Source: VGTK01 sp046327915
GTDB taxonomy: Bacteria; Desulfobacterota; Binatia; UBA12015
DNA length: 64,000 nt
Assembly (NCBI GenBank): GCA_046327915.1
Contig: JAXLXO010000034.1
Coordinates: 3,324-67,323 of the forward strand
Direction: 5' to 3'
Every line of letters starts with the position of its first letter. Position 1 is the first letter of the stretch. Below the pieces are notes generated by a model. That model made no database searches, was not told the origin of the DNA, and saw only the letters and a program-made list of their open reading frames with translations. Positions 50,665 through 58,930 of this stretch are shown here, one piece after another. Made by a program: the position numbers and the translations under genes.

Positions 50665-51647
50665 CGCGCGACGATCGCGCCCGCCGTCATGCCGCCGCCG
50701 ACCGCATTGAGCACCAGGACGTCCCCGGCATGAAGGCGCTCCTGCTCGACGGCGTCACGCAACGCGAGCGGAATGGACGCCGCCGAGGTGTTGCCGCAGC
50801 GCTCGAGATTGACGCACACGCGCGTCTCCGGGATGCGGAGCTGCGCCAGCATCATGCGGATGATGCGCACGTTGGCCTGGTGCGGGACGAGCAGCGCCAC
50901 GTCGTCGGGCGCGAGCCCGGCCGCGTCGAGGACCTCCCGCGTCAGCATCACGAGCTGCTCGACGGCGAGGCGGAAGACGTCCTGTCCGCGCATGCGCATC
51001 CACGGGTCCGCGTCGGGAGCCGTGAGCTCCTCCACACGCCGCTTGCCGGCCGGGACGTACAGGATCTCCCACTGGCTCCCGAGCGCGCGCAGCCGCGAGG
51101 CGAGGATGCCACGCGGTGCGGCCGTGCCGGCGTCCTCTTCCGCCTGCAGGAGCACCGCGCCCGCACCGTCACCGAACAGCGGCGTCGTCACGCGATCGGT
51201 GGGCTCGCAGTACGCGCTCAGGCAATCTGCGCCGAGCACGAGCACGCGCCGCTGGTCGCCCGCGCGGATCGCCTGATCGGCGACGCTCAGCGCGTAGGGG
51301 AACCCCGCGCACGCGGCCGCCACGTCGAACGCCGGCTGCGACGCGAGTCCCAGACGCGCGTGCACGAGGCAGGCGAGCGACGGGAACAGGTACGGAGCGG
51401 ACGTGGTCGCGACGACGATGCCGTCGAGTGACGACGGCTCGATTCCAGCCGCGTCCAGCGCACCGCGCGCGGCGCGCTCGGCGAGATCGACGAGCGTCTC
51501 GTCGCCGCGCACCACGCGACGCTCGCGCACGCCGGTGCGACCCTCGATCCAGCCCGGCTCGACGCCGAGGCGGGACTCGATGTCGGCGTTGCCCACCACC
51601 GTCGACGGCAGCGCGGCGCCCACGCCGATGAACCGCGAGCGGAGCAC
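50658..51647 (-). CDS. FabH-like beta-ketoacyl-ACP synthase III
   Basis: A 329-aa thiolase-fold enzyme with the full catalytic triad: Cys113 (AAACAGF), His256 (VPHQAN) and Asn286 (CGNTSAAS). Family enzymes condense acyl-CoA with malonyl-ACP to start a fatty acid chain, or act on special acyl starters in secondary metabolism. The gene lies between glycosyltransferase-like membrane proteins with overlapping or very close junctions, not with other fab genes. It may supply an acyl group for a surface lipid or glycan (inference). The start GTG lies 9 bases after the previous gene's stop. Confidence 0.93.
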   Translation of the reverse strand: MLRSRFIGVGAALPSTVVGNADIESRLGVEPGWIEGRTGVRERRVVRGDETLVDLAERAARGALDAAGIEPSSLDGIVVATTSAPYLFPSLACLVHARLGLASQPAFDVAAACAGFPYALSVADQAIRAGDQRRVLVLGADCLSAYCEPTDRVTTPLFGDGAGAVLLQAEEDAGTAAPRGILASRLRALGSQWEILYVPAGKRRVEELTAPDADPWMRMRGQDVFRLAVEQLVMLTREVLDAAGLAPDDVALLVPHQANVRIIRMMLAQLRIPETRVCVNLERCGNTSAASIPLALRDAVEQERLHAGDVLVLNAVGGGMTAGAIVARW

Positions 51648-51656
51648 GCCGGATCC

Positions 51657-53480
51657 TTAGCGGAGCCCGTGCAGCTCGTACAGGTCGAGCCGCGCGGGAC
51701 CGCGCACGTCGAGTCGCACCGTGACCGTGCCGTCCCCCGGGGAGAGCTCGACACCGGCGCCGGCGCCCGGAGCCTCGGCGGCGAGCGGCGCGCCCGCGGG
51801 ATCCGACGTGACGCTCAGAACGCGCGCGGCGCCGTCGACGCGGGCGAGCACGCGGACGACGGTGCCCTCGCCCGCCCCGTGCGCGGGCACGGTGACCGAC
51901 GGCGACGCGCACGGCCACACGGGCAGCGCGCGCTCGCCGTCGCCGTACGCGAGAGGCTCGGGGGCGCGAGTCTCGGGCAACGCGCCCGTGCAGTCCCGCA
52001 GCGCGGCGGACGCGCGGTCCAGAGTCGGCGTGTAGGCGCGGATCTCGAGCGGACCCGCGACGGTCGGCGGCGCGAAGCCGGTGAGCCATGTGCCGGGCAG
52101 CTCGCCGGCGTACGACACGAGCGCGTGCCGTGCCGGTGTGTCGATCGACGTCGGCGGCGGGTCGAGTGCAGCGCGGCGCAGGAAGTAGCCGTTGTCCGTG
52201 TCGAGGTCCGCGAACGCGCTGCCGTGCACGTCGGTCCACGCGCGATCCGGACCGATGCCAGCGCCCCGGACGATCGCGTCGGCAGCTGCGGACTTCGTCG
52301 CGACCGAGAGCAGCCGCGCACGCGCGTCGGGCTCCCCGGGTCGGGCACCACCGAGGCGAAGCCAGTCGAGGTTCGCGAGAACGTACCCGTTGCCGGCCGC
52401 GAGGTGGATCCACCACGCGAGAAGCGCGGTGCGCCCCGCGACGGTCGCGAGCAGGAGCAGCGGCAGGGCTCGGCCGCGCAGCGCTCCGGCAGCGACGCCC
52501 AGCAGCACGGCGCCCGGAACCAGCGTCGTGTCGAGGTAGTAGTACCAGGCTTCCGCGGGCAGCAGCAGGACCGCCGCGACGCCCGCCCAGAAGGAGGCCG
52601 CGACGAGCCGGACGCCGGCCGCCTCCGCTCCGCGGGGTGGCCGGACGAGCAGCACGAGGGCTGCGAGGAGCAGGGCCCCGCCGACCACCGACTCGATGGG
52701 AAGCCAGGCGCGGACCAGCGGCGGCGACGCGGCCGGCGAGAGCCCGGTGACCACGCGGGGAACCAGCAGCAGCAGATCGCCGAGCCGGTGCTCGCGCGGA
52801 TCGATCGTCGGCGACGCGACGGCGACGTGCGGTACCGGCTCGCCGAGGGCCGCAACCATGGGCAGAAGCGGCAGCGCGCCGGCCACCGCGGCGATCGCGA
52901 GGCCGCCGACCCCGAGTGCGCGCGCCTGCCACAGCACGAGCAGGCCGGCGACGAATGCCAGCGGCGCAGCGGCGACGTGCAGCTGCGTCCCGAATGCCGC
53001 GACGAAGAGCAGCGTCGCGGCGCGGAGTCGCGAGGGCGCCCGCACGAACGCCGTCCCGACGACGAGCAGGACCGCGCTCCACGCAGGCAGCGCGGCCGGC
53101 GCCCACGCGATACGCGCGTCGACGACGGCCACCGGGCTGGTCGCCAGAAGCGCCGCCGCGACGAGAGCGGCCCGCGGACCGGCGAGTCGTCGTGCGAGCA
53201 GCCACGTCAAGCATACCGCGACGACACCCAGCAGGGCCGCGAAGGCGTAGGCCGCGAGCGGGCCGTCGGCGAAGCGCGCCGGGATCGACCAGAACTCGTA
53301 GTACAGCGAGCCCAGGCGGAAGCGGTTCCGCATCAGCGGCCCCGTGGCTGGATGGCCCGCACCGCTCGCGATGCGCTCCGCCCATGCGATGTCGCGCGCC
53401 TGGTCGACTCCGAACCAGCCGGAATCGAGGGCGACGAGGCGCAGCGCGGCCGCAAGCAGCACGATCGCCGCGACGGCCAC
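51657..53480 (-). CDS. GT39/ArnT-like membrane glycosyltransferase
   Basis: A 607-aa protein with about eleven membrane helices in the first 400 residues. The first loop reads ALDSGWFGVDQARDIAWAERI, with the acidic residue expected for a GT-C catalytic base. The C-terminal 190 residues are soluble and beta-rich (VTVRLDVRGPARLDLYELHG). It resembles the PMT_2/ArnT group that uses polyprenyl-phosphate sugars. The start is uncertain: GTG 53480 has GGAGG only 2 bases away, and CTG just after the upstream stop is the only longer alternative. Confidence 0.78.
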   Translation of the reverse strand: MAVAAIVLLAAALRLVALDSGWFGVDQARDIAWAERIASGAGHPATGPLMRNRFRLGSLYYEFWSIPARFADGPLAAYAFAALLGVVAVCLTWLLARRLAGPRAALVAAALLATSPVAVVDARIAWAPAALPAWSAVLLVVGTAFVRAPSRLRAATLLFVAAFGTQLHVAAAPLAFVAGLLVLWQARALGVGGLAIAAVAGALPLLPMVAALGEPVPHVAVASPTIDPREHRLGDLLLLVPRVVTGLSPAASPPLVRAWLPIESVVGGALLLAALVLLVRPPRGAEAAGVRLVAASFWAGVAAVLLLPAEAWYYYLDTTLVPGAVLLGVAAGALRGRALPLLLLATVAGRTALLAWWIHLAAGNGYVLANLDWLRLGGARPGEPDARARLLSVATKSAAADAIVRGAGIGPDRAWTDVHGSAFADLDTDNGYFLRRAALDPPPTSIDTPARHALVSYAGELPGTWLTGFAPPTVAGPLEIRAYTPTLDRASAALRDCTGALPETRAPEPLAYGDGERALPVWPCASPSVTVPAHGAGEGTVVRVLARVDGAARVLSVTSDPAGAPLAAEAPGAGAGVELSPGDGTVTVRLDVRGPARLDLYELHGLR

Positions 53481-53497
53481 TGCCTCCGGGATCCGCC

Positions 53498-54970
53498 TCA
53501 GCGGCGCTTCACCCCGCGCACGAACACGTCGCGCGGCGTCGGCTTCTCGAGGTCGCCGAGGTTCTTGCGCTGTCCCGTCATGTCCAACCACGACTCCCAG
53601 AGCACGAACGCGCCCTTGTCGCTCAGCGCCACCTGCGGATAGCGCAGCGTCTTCTTCTCGGCCGTGGTCGCGACTTCGATCGGCTCGGTGGGCCAGGTTC
53701 TGCCGCCGTCGTCGGAGATGCGAACGAGGATGCGCTTCTCGTTCTCCTGCCAGGTGATGGCGATGCCGCCGTCGTCGCGCAGCGCCATGCGGGGATGGCG
53801 TGCGCCGTCGCCGGTCGCCTTGCCGTCGTCGATGCGCAGCGGCGACGTCCACGGGTGCCGCCACGTCTTGCCGCCGTCGTCGGACGCGTTGAAGAAGAGC
53901 GCCGTCGGCTTGTTCGCGTCACCTGCGTGCCAGGTGAGGTAGATGTGATCACCCGACGAGAGCAGCTGGAAGAAGGTCTGGAGGCTCCCCTCGTAGACCG
54001 CCTCCGGCGTGCTCCACGTCGTGCCGTGATCGGTCGACGTGGAAAGCCATAGCCAGCTCTGCGCCGTGTCGCCGGTCACGCCGCCGGTCCACGCCGCGGT
54101 GAGGATGCCCTTCGATTCGACGATCGCGGGCCACATCGGCGAGGTCGGCTGGTCGGTCGGGTTCACCCGGTGCGGCTCTTCCCAGGTCTGTCCACGGTCC
54201 GGACTGCTCGCAACCTGGATGACCGTGCGCTTCTCCTCGGCCGTGCGGTGCGGCCGCTGCTCCCACGCGACGTAGGCGCGTCCGTCGTCGCCGACGGCAA
54301 CGGTCGGGGCGTCGGACTCCTGCCGCGCGCCGCGATCGACGCGAACGTCCTGCGGCAACCACGTACGTCCCGCGTCCGTCGAACGGTTCGCGTAGATGTC
54401 CCGTTCGATGTTGCGCTCGTCGTTGTACGCGACGACAACGGTGCCGTCGGAGCCGACGTCGATCGCGGGCAGGAAGGACATCGTCACCGAGTTCAGGCGC
54501 TGCACCGGCGCCCAGGTCTTGCCGAAGTCCTCGGAGCGGCGCGAGAGCACGAACTTCTGTCCCGCGACGTTGCGCCGCGCGTGCCAGACGATGAGCAGAT
54601 CGTTGCCCGACGGAAGCGGCGCGAACTTGGGCACCACGGACACCGTGCGCTGGTAGTCGCCGTCGTTCATCAGCTGCTCGGCCGACCAGCTGTCGCCGGA
54701 GTCGCTCGAGGCGCGGGTCATCAGGTCCCGATCGCGCGTCCCGTTCCGGTTCAGCCAGGCGGCGACGACGTTGCCGCCGCGCGCCGTGATCGCCGTGTAG
54801 TAGGGCCACGAGAACGTTCCCGACAGGCCCTCGGTCTCGTTCATCCGCGTGATCGGTCCGAGCTCGTAGGCGCCCCCGCCCACTCCCTTCGAGCAGGCGA
54901 CCAGCGTGGCGAGCAGGGTGACGAAAAGCAGGCCCGAGCGCGTCGACTTCAGGTTCCGGGTCACGGTCAA
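53498..54970 (-). CDS. BNR-repeat (sialidase-fold) lipoprotein
   Basis: A 490-aa lipoprotein. TTG 54970 is chosen because AGGAGG lies 8 bases upstream; it yields a lipobox (LLATLVAC). The mature protein has seven Asp-box motifs (SDSGDSW, EDFGKTW, TDAGRTW, PDRGQTW, TDHGTTW, DDGGKTW, DDGGRTW) of a six- or seven-bladed propeller as in exo-sialidases. The sialidase catalytic Arg triad and RIP motif were not identified, so glycan binding rather than hydrolysis is possible. It starts the downstream half of the glycan locus, just after a strong terminator. Confidence 0.85.
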   Translation of the reverse strand: MTVTRNLKSTRSGLLFVTLLATLVACSKGVGGGAYELGPITRMNETEGLSGTFSWPYYTAITARGGNVVAAWLNRNGTRDRDLMTRASSDSGDSWSAEQLMNDGDYQRTVSVVPKFAPLPSGNDLLIVWHARRNVAGQKFVLSRRSEDFGKTWAPVQRLNSVTMSFLPAIDVGSDGTVVVAYNDERNIERDIYANRSTDAGRTWLPQDVRVDRGARQESDAPTVAVGDDGRAYVAWEQRPHRTAEEKRTVIQVASSPDRGQTWEEPHRVNPTDQPTSPMWPAIVESKGILTAAWTGGVTGDTAQSWLWLSTSTDHGTTWSTPEAVYEGSLQTFFQLLSSGDHIYLTWHAGDANKPTALFFNASDDGGKTWRHPWTSPLRIDDGKATGDGARHPRMALRDDGGIAITWQENEKRILVRISDDGGRTWPTEPIEVATTAEKKTLRYPQVALSDKGAFVLWESWLDMTGQRKNLGDLEKPTPRDVFVRGVKRR

Positions 54971-55054
54971 GCTAGGCACCTCCTGTGCGCGACGCCGCTT
55001 GGACGAGCCGGCGGGAGCAGAATTCGTCTGCTCGGGAGAGACAATCGCCCCTCC

Positions 55055-55095
55055 AAAAAAAGACACGGGGCCAGGGCTTTCGCCCTGGCCCCGTG
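55055..55095 (-). terminator. Strong intrinsic terminator
   Basis: A 14-bp perfect stem (cacggggccagggc with gccctggccccgtg) with a 4-base loop is followed on the minus strand by a run of seven T after two bases (55055-55061). It is the best terminator in the window and lies 37 bases after the stop of the 336-aa exported protein. Confidence 0.9.
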
Positions 55096-55132
55096 CTTCA
55101 ACCGGTTCTTACGAACCGATTAGCGACTACGC

Positions 55133-56143
55133 TTAGTCAAGACTCGTAGCCTTATACTTCAGGTTAGAGCTGCCTCCGTACTGCCCAACTGCCTGGCCAT
55201 GCACTCCGTACGCGAAGGTACGGTCGTTAGTGCCAGGAACGAGTGCGGGCGAGAGGTTATTGAGACGCAGGATACCCGACGAGAGCAGCGAGATCGTGTC
55301 GGGGATCAGCGACTCCTCACCCGGGATCAGCGAGGTGAACTTCGCGCACTTGAAAGTGACCGAAGGAAGCGAAGTCGGGATCTCAAGATTGTCGTAGTAG
55401 ATCAGATCAGCACTGATCCCACCAACCAACGGGTTATACGGACCAACTTCCTGGTTCGCAGTGTCACCGTACCCGCCCCGCTCACGCAGCGCGAGCAAGA
55501 CAACCTCGGAATCGCCGAGGTCTTCGGGATTGAACGTCTGAATGCTGTAGTCGGTGAAGGCGGTCATAGGGGGCAACTCAGTGAAGTCGTCCTCAAACGT
55601 GCCAAGACCAATTGCATCGTTGCCGAACGCAGAGCCGACGTCCGTGTTTGCAAAGGTATACGTGCCCACGATCGCATTATCGACGAGCTGGTTGCCACGA
55701 ATGGACCCGTCGCTGCAGATCTCGTCCGTCGCGTACGCCGTCACGACGACAAAACCCCTGTTTCCGCTCAGGTCGATCTTCGGGCCGATGGGGTTGTTCG
55801 CGGCATCGATCGCCGAAACATCAGACGGGCTCACAACAACGGTGTCATTGAGCGTCAGGCAGATGTAGACATCTGCAAGATGATTGCAGTTCTCGCTCCA
55901 GTACGCCCAGTGCGTCGTGACGCCCGCGATGGCACCGTTGTCGACCGGCGAGACTCCGTTGATGTTGCTCACCACGAAAAAAGTTGAGTGGCCGTCCGTC
56001 TCGTCGAACGGCATCACTAGAGCGTTAGCGGGCTGGGTGAAGCTCGTAAAAGGGTCATCGGTCAAGGCGTGCCCCTTGCCCGCGCCGAGCACTCCAACGG
56101 CCAACGCAACCGCGGCCACCCCTAGCTTTCGAATACCTCTCAT
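55133..56143 (-). CDS. Exported protein of unknown function in a lower-GC patch
   Basis: A 336-aa exported protein. ATG 56143 has GGAGAGAGG upstream and a signal peptide (VAAVALAVGVLGAGKGHA). The mature part is beta-rich and Asn/Asp/Ser-rich: NALVMPFDETDGHSTFFVVS, HWAYWSENCNHLADVYIC, NRGFVVVTAYATDEICSDG, FDLGDSEVVLLALRER-like region, and TFKCAKFTSLIPGEESL. I do not recognise a family. Codons end in A or T far more often than in the neighbours. Bracketed by terminators and a large leader region, it looks like a singly transcribed, abundant surface or extracellular protein (inference). Confidence 0.85.
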   Translation of the reverse strand: MRGIRKLGVAAVALAVGVLGAGKGHALTDDPFTSFTQPANALVMPFDETDGHSTFFVVSNINGVSPVDNGAIAGVTTHWAYWSENCNHLADVYICLTLNDTVVVSPSDVSAIDAANNPIGPKIDLSGNRGFVVVTAYATDEICSDGSIRGNQLVDNAIVGTYTFANTDVGSAFGNDAIGLGTFEDDFTELPPMTAFTDYSIQTFNPEDLGDSEVVLLALRERGGYGDTANQEVGPYNPLVGGISADLIYYDNLEIPTSLPSVTFKCAKFTSLIPGEESLIPDTISLLSSGILRLNNLSPALVPGTNDRTFAYGVHGQAVGQYGGSSNLKYKATSLD

Positions 56144-56344
56144 AATCCCCTCTCTCCTTTCGCTGGACCGCTCAGTAGCTGAGCTATCAACAGACTCCAC
56201 CCGCAGCCTGGCTGCCGATGCGATACTTGCGAGCTGACTGCGGCGCAACCCGACTGCTTCGTCTCACTAATCCGCGGCGTGCACTGGGCCCGTCGCAGAT
56301 CCCCAACCTCGAAACTCGTCCCTCGACCCGACGCAGGGAAGGAT

Positions 56345-56377
56345 GTCCCGATAGCTTAACGGGACCCGCCGAGTCAA
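56345..56377 (-). promoter_or_regulatory. Candidate promoter with overlapping operator for the 336-aa exported protein
   Basis: On the minus strand TTGACT (56372-56377) could be a -35 box, followed about 18 bases on by a poor -10 (TATCGG). The inverted repeat gtcccg-ataGCttaa-cgggac (56345-56365) overlaps the -10. This is the most AT-rich part of the intergenic 56144-56435. The leader to the ATG would be about 200 bases. Confidence 0.25.
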
Positions 56378-56389
56378 CCGAACCAACAC

Positions 56390-56439
56390 AAAAACCGACC
56401 AAATTCCTGCTACTGACGGCCCCATCCCCAGGCCGTCAG
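56390..56439 (-). terminator. Hairpin plus distal T-run after the small lipoprotein gene
   Basis: A 9-bp stem (ctgacggcc with ggccgtcag, 56413-56439) overlaps the stop codon; a run of five T on the minus strand follows 18 bases later. It is a plausible but imperfect terminator for the Wzm/Wzt-lipoprotein unit. Confidence 0.5.
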
Positions 56440-56903
56440 CTCTCCAACCGGATGTACCAGCGTCCGTCGCGGGCCACCCATTTCTGGGACTCCTCCATCT
56501 CCTTGCGAAGCATGGTGGTGCCACCCTTGGGATTGAGAACCGGGATCATGGCGTCGATCTTTGCGACCACCTTGCCGGTTCCCCCCTCCTGCTCTTCCGC
56601 CGACACCACGGTGAAGTTCAGCACGTCGAACGCCGCCTCGCGGCGCTTCAGGAACGTTTCCCGCTTGAGCTTCTGGTGCAGCTCGGGATCCAGCAAGCCG
56701 TCGTAGATAGCGACCCAATCGCGCTTCTGCTTGAGCTCGAGGTAGTTCCGGGCGCGATCCTGCAGGTTTGCGGTCTCCTGCGGACCACCCGACTGGCAGC
56801 CTGCCAGGGCGAGTCCGAGCAGTGCCGAGAGCGCAACAACCGCCCCCACGTACCGCCCGCGTCCCCGGCTGGCGACGAACGGCGCTCCTCTACGCACGCT
56901 CAC
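56436..56903 (-). CDS. Small NTF2-like lipoprotein
   Basis: A 155-aa lipoprotein. GTG 56903 has GGAGG 9 bases upstream and overlaps the ABC ATPase gene by 14 bases. The lipobox is LGLALAGC. The mature part (NYLELKQKRDWVAIYDGLLDPELHQKLKRETFLKRREA, ending KWVARDGRWYIRL) has the alpha+beta layout of NTF2-like accessory proteins and resembles the protein at 30631-31116 in style, though not closely in sequence. Its link to the exporter genes suggests a role at the outer face of the inner membrane. Confidence 0.7.
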   Translation of the reverse strand: MSVRRGAPFVASRGRGRYVGAVVALSALLGLALAGCQSGGPQETANLQDRARNYLELKQKRDWVAIYDGLLDPELHQKLKRETFLKRREAAFDVLNFTVVSAEEQEGGTGKVVAKIDAMIPVLNPKGGTTMLRKEMEESQKWVARDGRWYIRLES

Positions 56904-58113
56904 CCCCGACCGCCTCCCGATCCTCCACCAGCGTTCCGCCATGCTGCCATTCGTGCGGTAGCCGACAGACTCCCCAATCCGTCTTCGGGTTCACGACCGA
57001 AAACGGCGCCTCCCCCTCCCTCACATCGAGCATGATCAACGGCCTGCGGCTGTCGATCGTGGCCACGTTGAAGTGATACGAACCACCGAACAGCGAAAAT
57101 TCGGGAAAGTGCAGCGCGATGTAGAAGTCGTCGTGCCCGACGTCCTCGAGCTCGACCTCGTCGAGCTCGGTGGAGGCCACATAGCACACGACACCGTCGC
57201 TGCGCACGAGTCCGACCGCACAGCCGGGCTCGACGTCGCTCTGCGGCGCCCGGCGGAGCCAGACCCGGAGGGTCAGGGCGTCCCCGGTGTCGATCTGCGT
57301 CGCCGGAAGTCCCGACGCAGTCACCGCCTCGACACGGACGATCGACAGGACCGCCGATCCGTCGCTGGTGCCGGTATGGCCGCTCAGGAGCCGGCTGCGG
57401 GCACGATCCGCATAGGAATCGCAGACTTCCGCCGCCGCCCCCGCCGCCGCGACACGCCCGTGGTCGATCCACAGCGCCTGCCGGCAGAGCTTCTTCACCT
57501 GGTAGAGGTTGTGCGAGCAGAACACGAGCGTGCCGCCGCGCTGCACGAAACGCGCGATGCGATCCGTGCACTTCAGCTGGAAACGCTGGTCGCCCACGGC
57601 CAGCGCCTCGTCGACGATCAGGACGTCGGGCTCGGCGGCGGTCGCGATCGAGAACGCGAGACGGAGGAACATCCCCGAAGAGTAGGTCCGAACCGGCTGA
57701 TCGATGAAGGCGCCGAGCTCCGAGAAATCGACGATCTCGTCGACCCGGCCGGCGACCTCTGCACGGCTCATCCCCTGTGCCACCCCCACGAGGTGGATGT
57801 TCTCCCGTCCCGTGAACTCGGGGTGGAATCCCGCCCCGAGCTCGAGAATCGCGCTCCGCCGCCCGGTGACGACGAGCTCGCCCGTGGTCGGCGTGGCCGC
57901 CCCGGCGAGCAGGGCCAGCAAGGTCGTCTTGCCGGCGCCGTTGTCACCCACGAGCCCGAGCGCTCCACCCGCTTCGACCTCGAACGAGGCATCCCGGATC
58001 GCCCAGAACTGCTCGTGCCGCTGCCGGCCGTCGAGCCATTCCCGGGCCCGGTCGAACGGGCGTGCATAGCGACGGTAGGCCTTGCCGAGCCCGACCGCGG
58101 ACACGCTCCTCAT
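56890..58113 (-). CDS. wzt: Polysaccharide ABC exporter ATPase (Wzt-like) with C-terminal carbohydrate-binding domain
   Basis: A 407-aa ATPase. The nucleotide-binding domain (1-245) has GDNGAGKTTLL, the glycan-exporter feature RRSAILELGAGFHPEFTGREN, the signature YSSGMFLRLAFS and Walker B VLIVDEALAVGD. Residues about 255-390 form a Wzt_C-type domain (IDTGDALTLRVWL, HFPEFSLFGGSYHFNVATID) that in Wzt proteins recognises the terminal sugar of the O-antigen. With the permease it exports a finished lipid-linked glycan to the periplasm. ATG 58113 overlaps the permease stop by 4 bases. Confidence 0.93.
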   Translation of the reverse strand: MRSVSAVGLGKAYRRYARPFDRAREWLDGRQRHEQFWAIRDASFEVEAGGALGLVGDNGAGKTTLLALLAGAATPTTGELVVTGRRSAILELGAGFHPEFTGRENIHLVGVAQGMSRAEVAGRVDEIVDFSELGAFIDQPVRTYSSGMFLRLAFSIATAAEPDVLIVDEALAVGDQRFQLKCTDRIARFVQRGGTLVFCSHNLYQVKKLCRQALWIDHGRVAAAGAAAEVCDSYADRARSRLLSGHTGTSDGSAVLSIVRVEAVTASGLPATQIDTGDALTLRVWLRRAPQSDVEPGCAVGLVRSDGVVCYVASTELDEVELEDVGHDDFYIALHFPEFSLFGGSYHFNVATIDSRRPLIMLDVREGEAPFSVVNPKTDWGVCRLPHEWQHGGTLVEDREAVGGERA

Positions 58114-58919
58114 ACGAGATCCGCGATCTCGCCGCGCGCGCGGGCGAGCACCCGCGCGCCGCCGGCCAGCGCCAGCGAGGCTGCCGCCGCACTCCAGCCG
58201 AGAGCCAGCCAGGGGATCGGCCCACCCAGCGCAAGCGCCCGAAATGTCTCCACAATTCCGCACAACGGGTTCACCAGCAGCAGCCGCTGAAGGATCTCCG
58301 GCGCGGTTTTCAACGTGTAGACGATGGGCGTCAGATAGAACCATGCCTGAAGGGCGGCCACGACCACCTGGGCCGTATCGCGGAAATAGACGTGCAGCAC
58401 CCCGAGAATCCAACCGATTCCGATCATCAGAGTGAGCTGAAGGGCGAACGGCAGGATGCACAGCACGACCCCGGGCCGGATCTGCACGCCGAGAAGCGGC
58501 ATCAGCAGGGTCAGCAGGACGAGGGCCGCCGCCTGCTGGATGGCGGCAGCGAAGGCCGTCTGGGCGACCAGGATCCCGGGACGGAACGCCATGCGCTTGA
58601 TCATGACGCCATTGTCGACCAGCGACGTGGTACCGCGCGCGATCGCCTCCTGGAAGCCGATCCAGGGGAACAGGCCCCACGCGAGGACGACGGGAAACGG
58701 AGCGCCGCCGGGAATCTGCAGCCGGACGTCGAGCACGAACGAGAACACGAGCGTCAGGATGACGATCTGGATCAGCGGGCCGGCCAGCGACCAAACGAGC
58801 CCCACCGAGGAGCCCGCGTAGCGCGCGCGCAGATCGCGCATGACCAGCGTCGCGAGCAGGCTGCGCTCCCGCCAGAGCTCGCGGATCGGCCCCGGGTCCG
58901 GCGCGCGCGCCGCGAGCAC
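58110..58919 (-). CDS. wzm: Polysaccharide ABC exporter permease (Wzm-like)
   Basis: A 269-aa ABC-2 permease with six membrane helices. It begins LWRERSLLATLVMRDLRARYAGSSVGLVWSL, the characteristic N-terminal helix of O-antigen and teichoic acid exporters, and has PFPVVLAWGLFPWIGFQEAI and FYLTPIVYTL. GTG 58919 has AGGAG 8 bases upstream, in the end of the Cys-rich gene. It pairs with the Wzt-like ATPase. Confidence 0.92.
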   Translation of the reverse strand: MLAARAPDPGPIRELWRERSLLATLVMRDLRARYAGSSVGLVWSLAGPLIQIVILTLVFSFVLDVRLQIPGGAPFPVVLAWGLFPWIGFQEAIARGTTSLVDNGVMIKRMAFRPGILVAQTAFAAAIQQAAALVLLTLLMPLLGVQIRPGVVLCILPFALQLTLMIGIGWILGVLHVYFRDTAQVVVAALQAWFYLTPIVYTLKTAPEILQRLLLVNPLCGIVETFRALALGGPIPWLALGWSAAAASLALAGGARVLARARGEIADLV

Positions 58920-58930
58920 GCCCTGCTCTC

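Noticed and set aside
53498..54970. Active sialidase
   Set aside because: Asp-box repeats are clear, but the catalytic Arg triad and RIP motif could not be found, so only a BNR-propeller lipoprotein is claimed.
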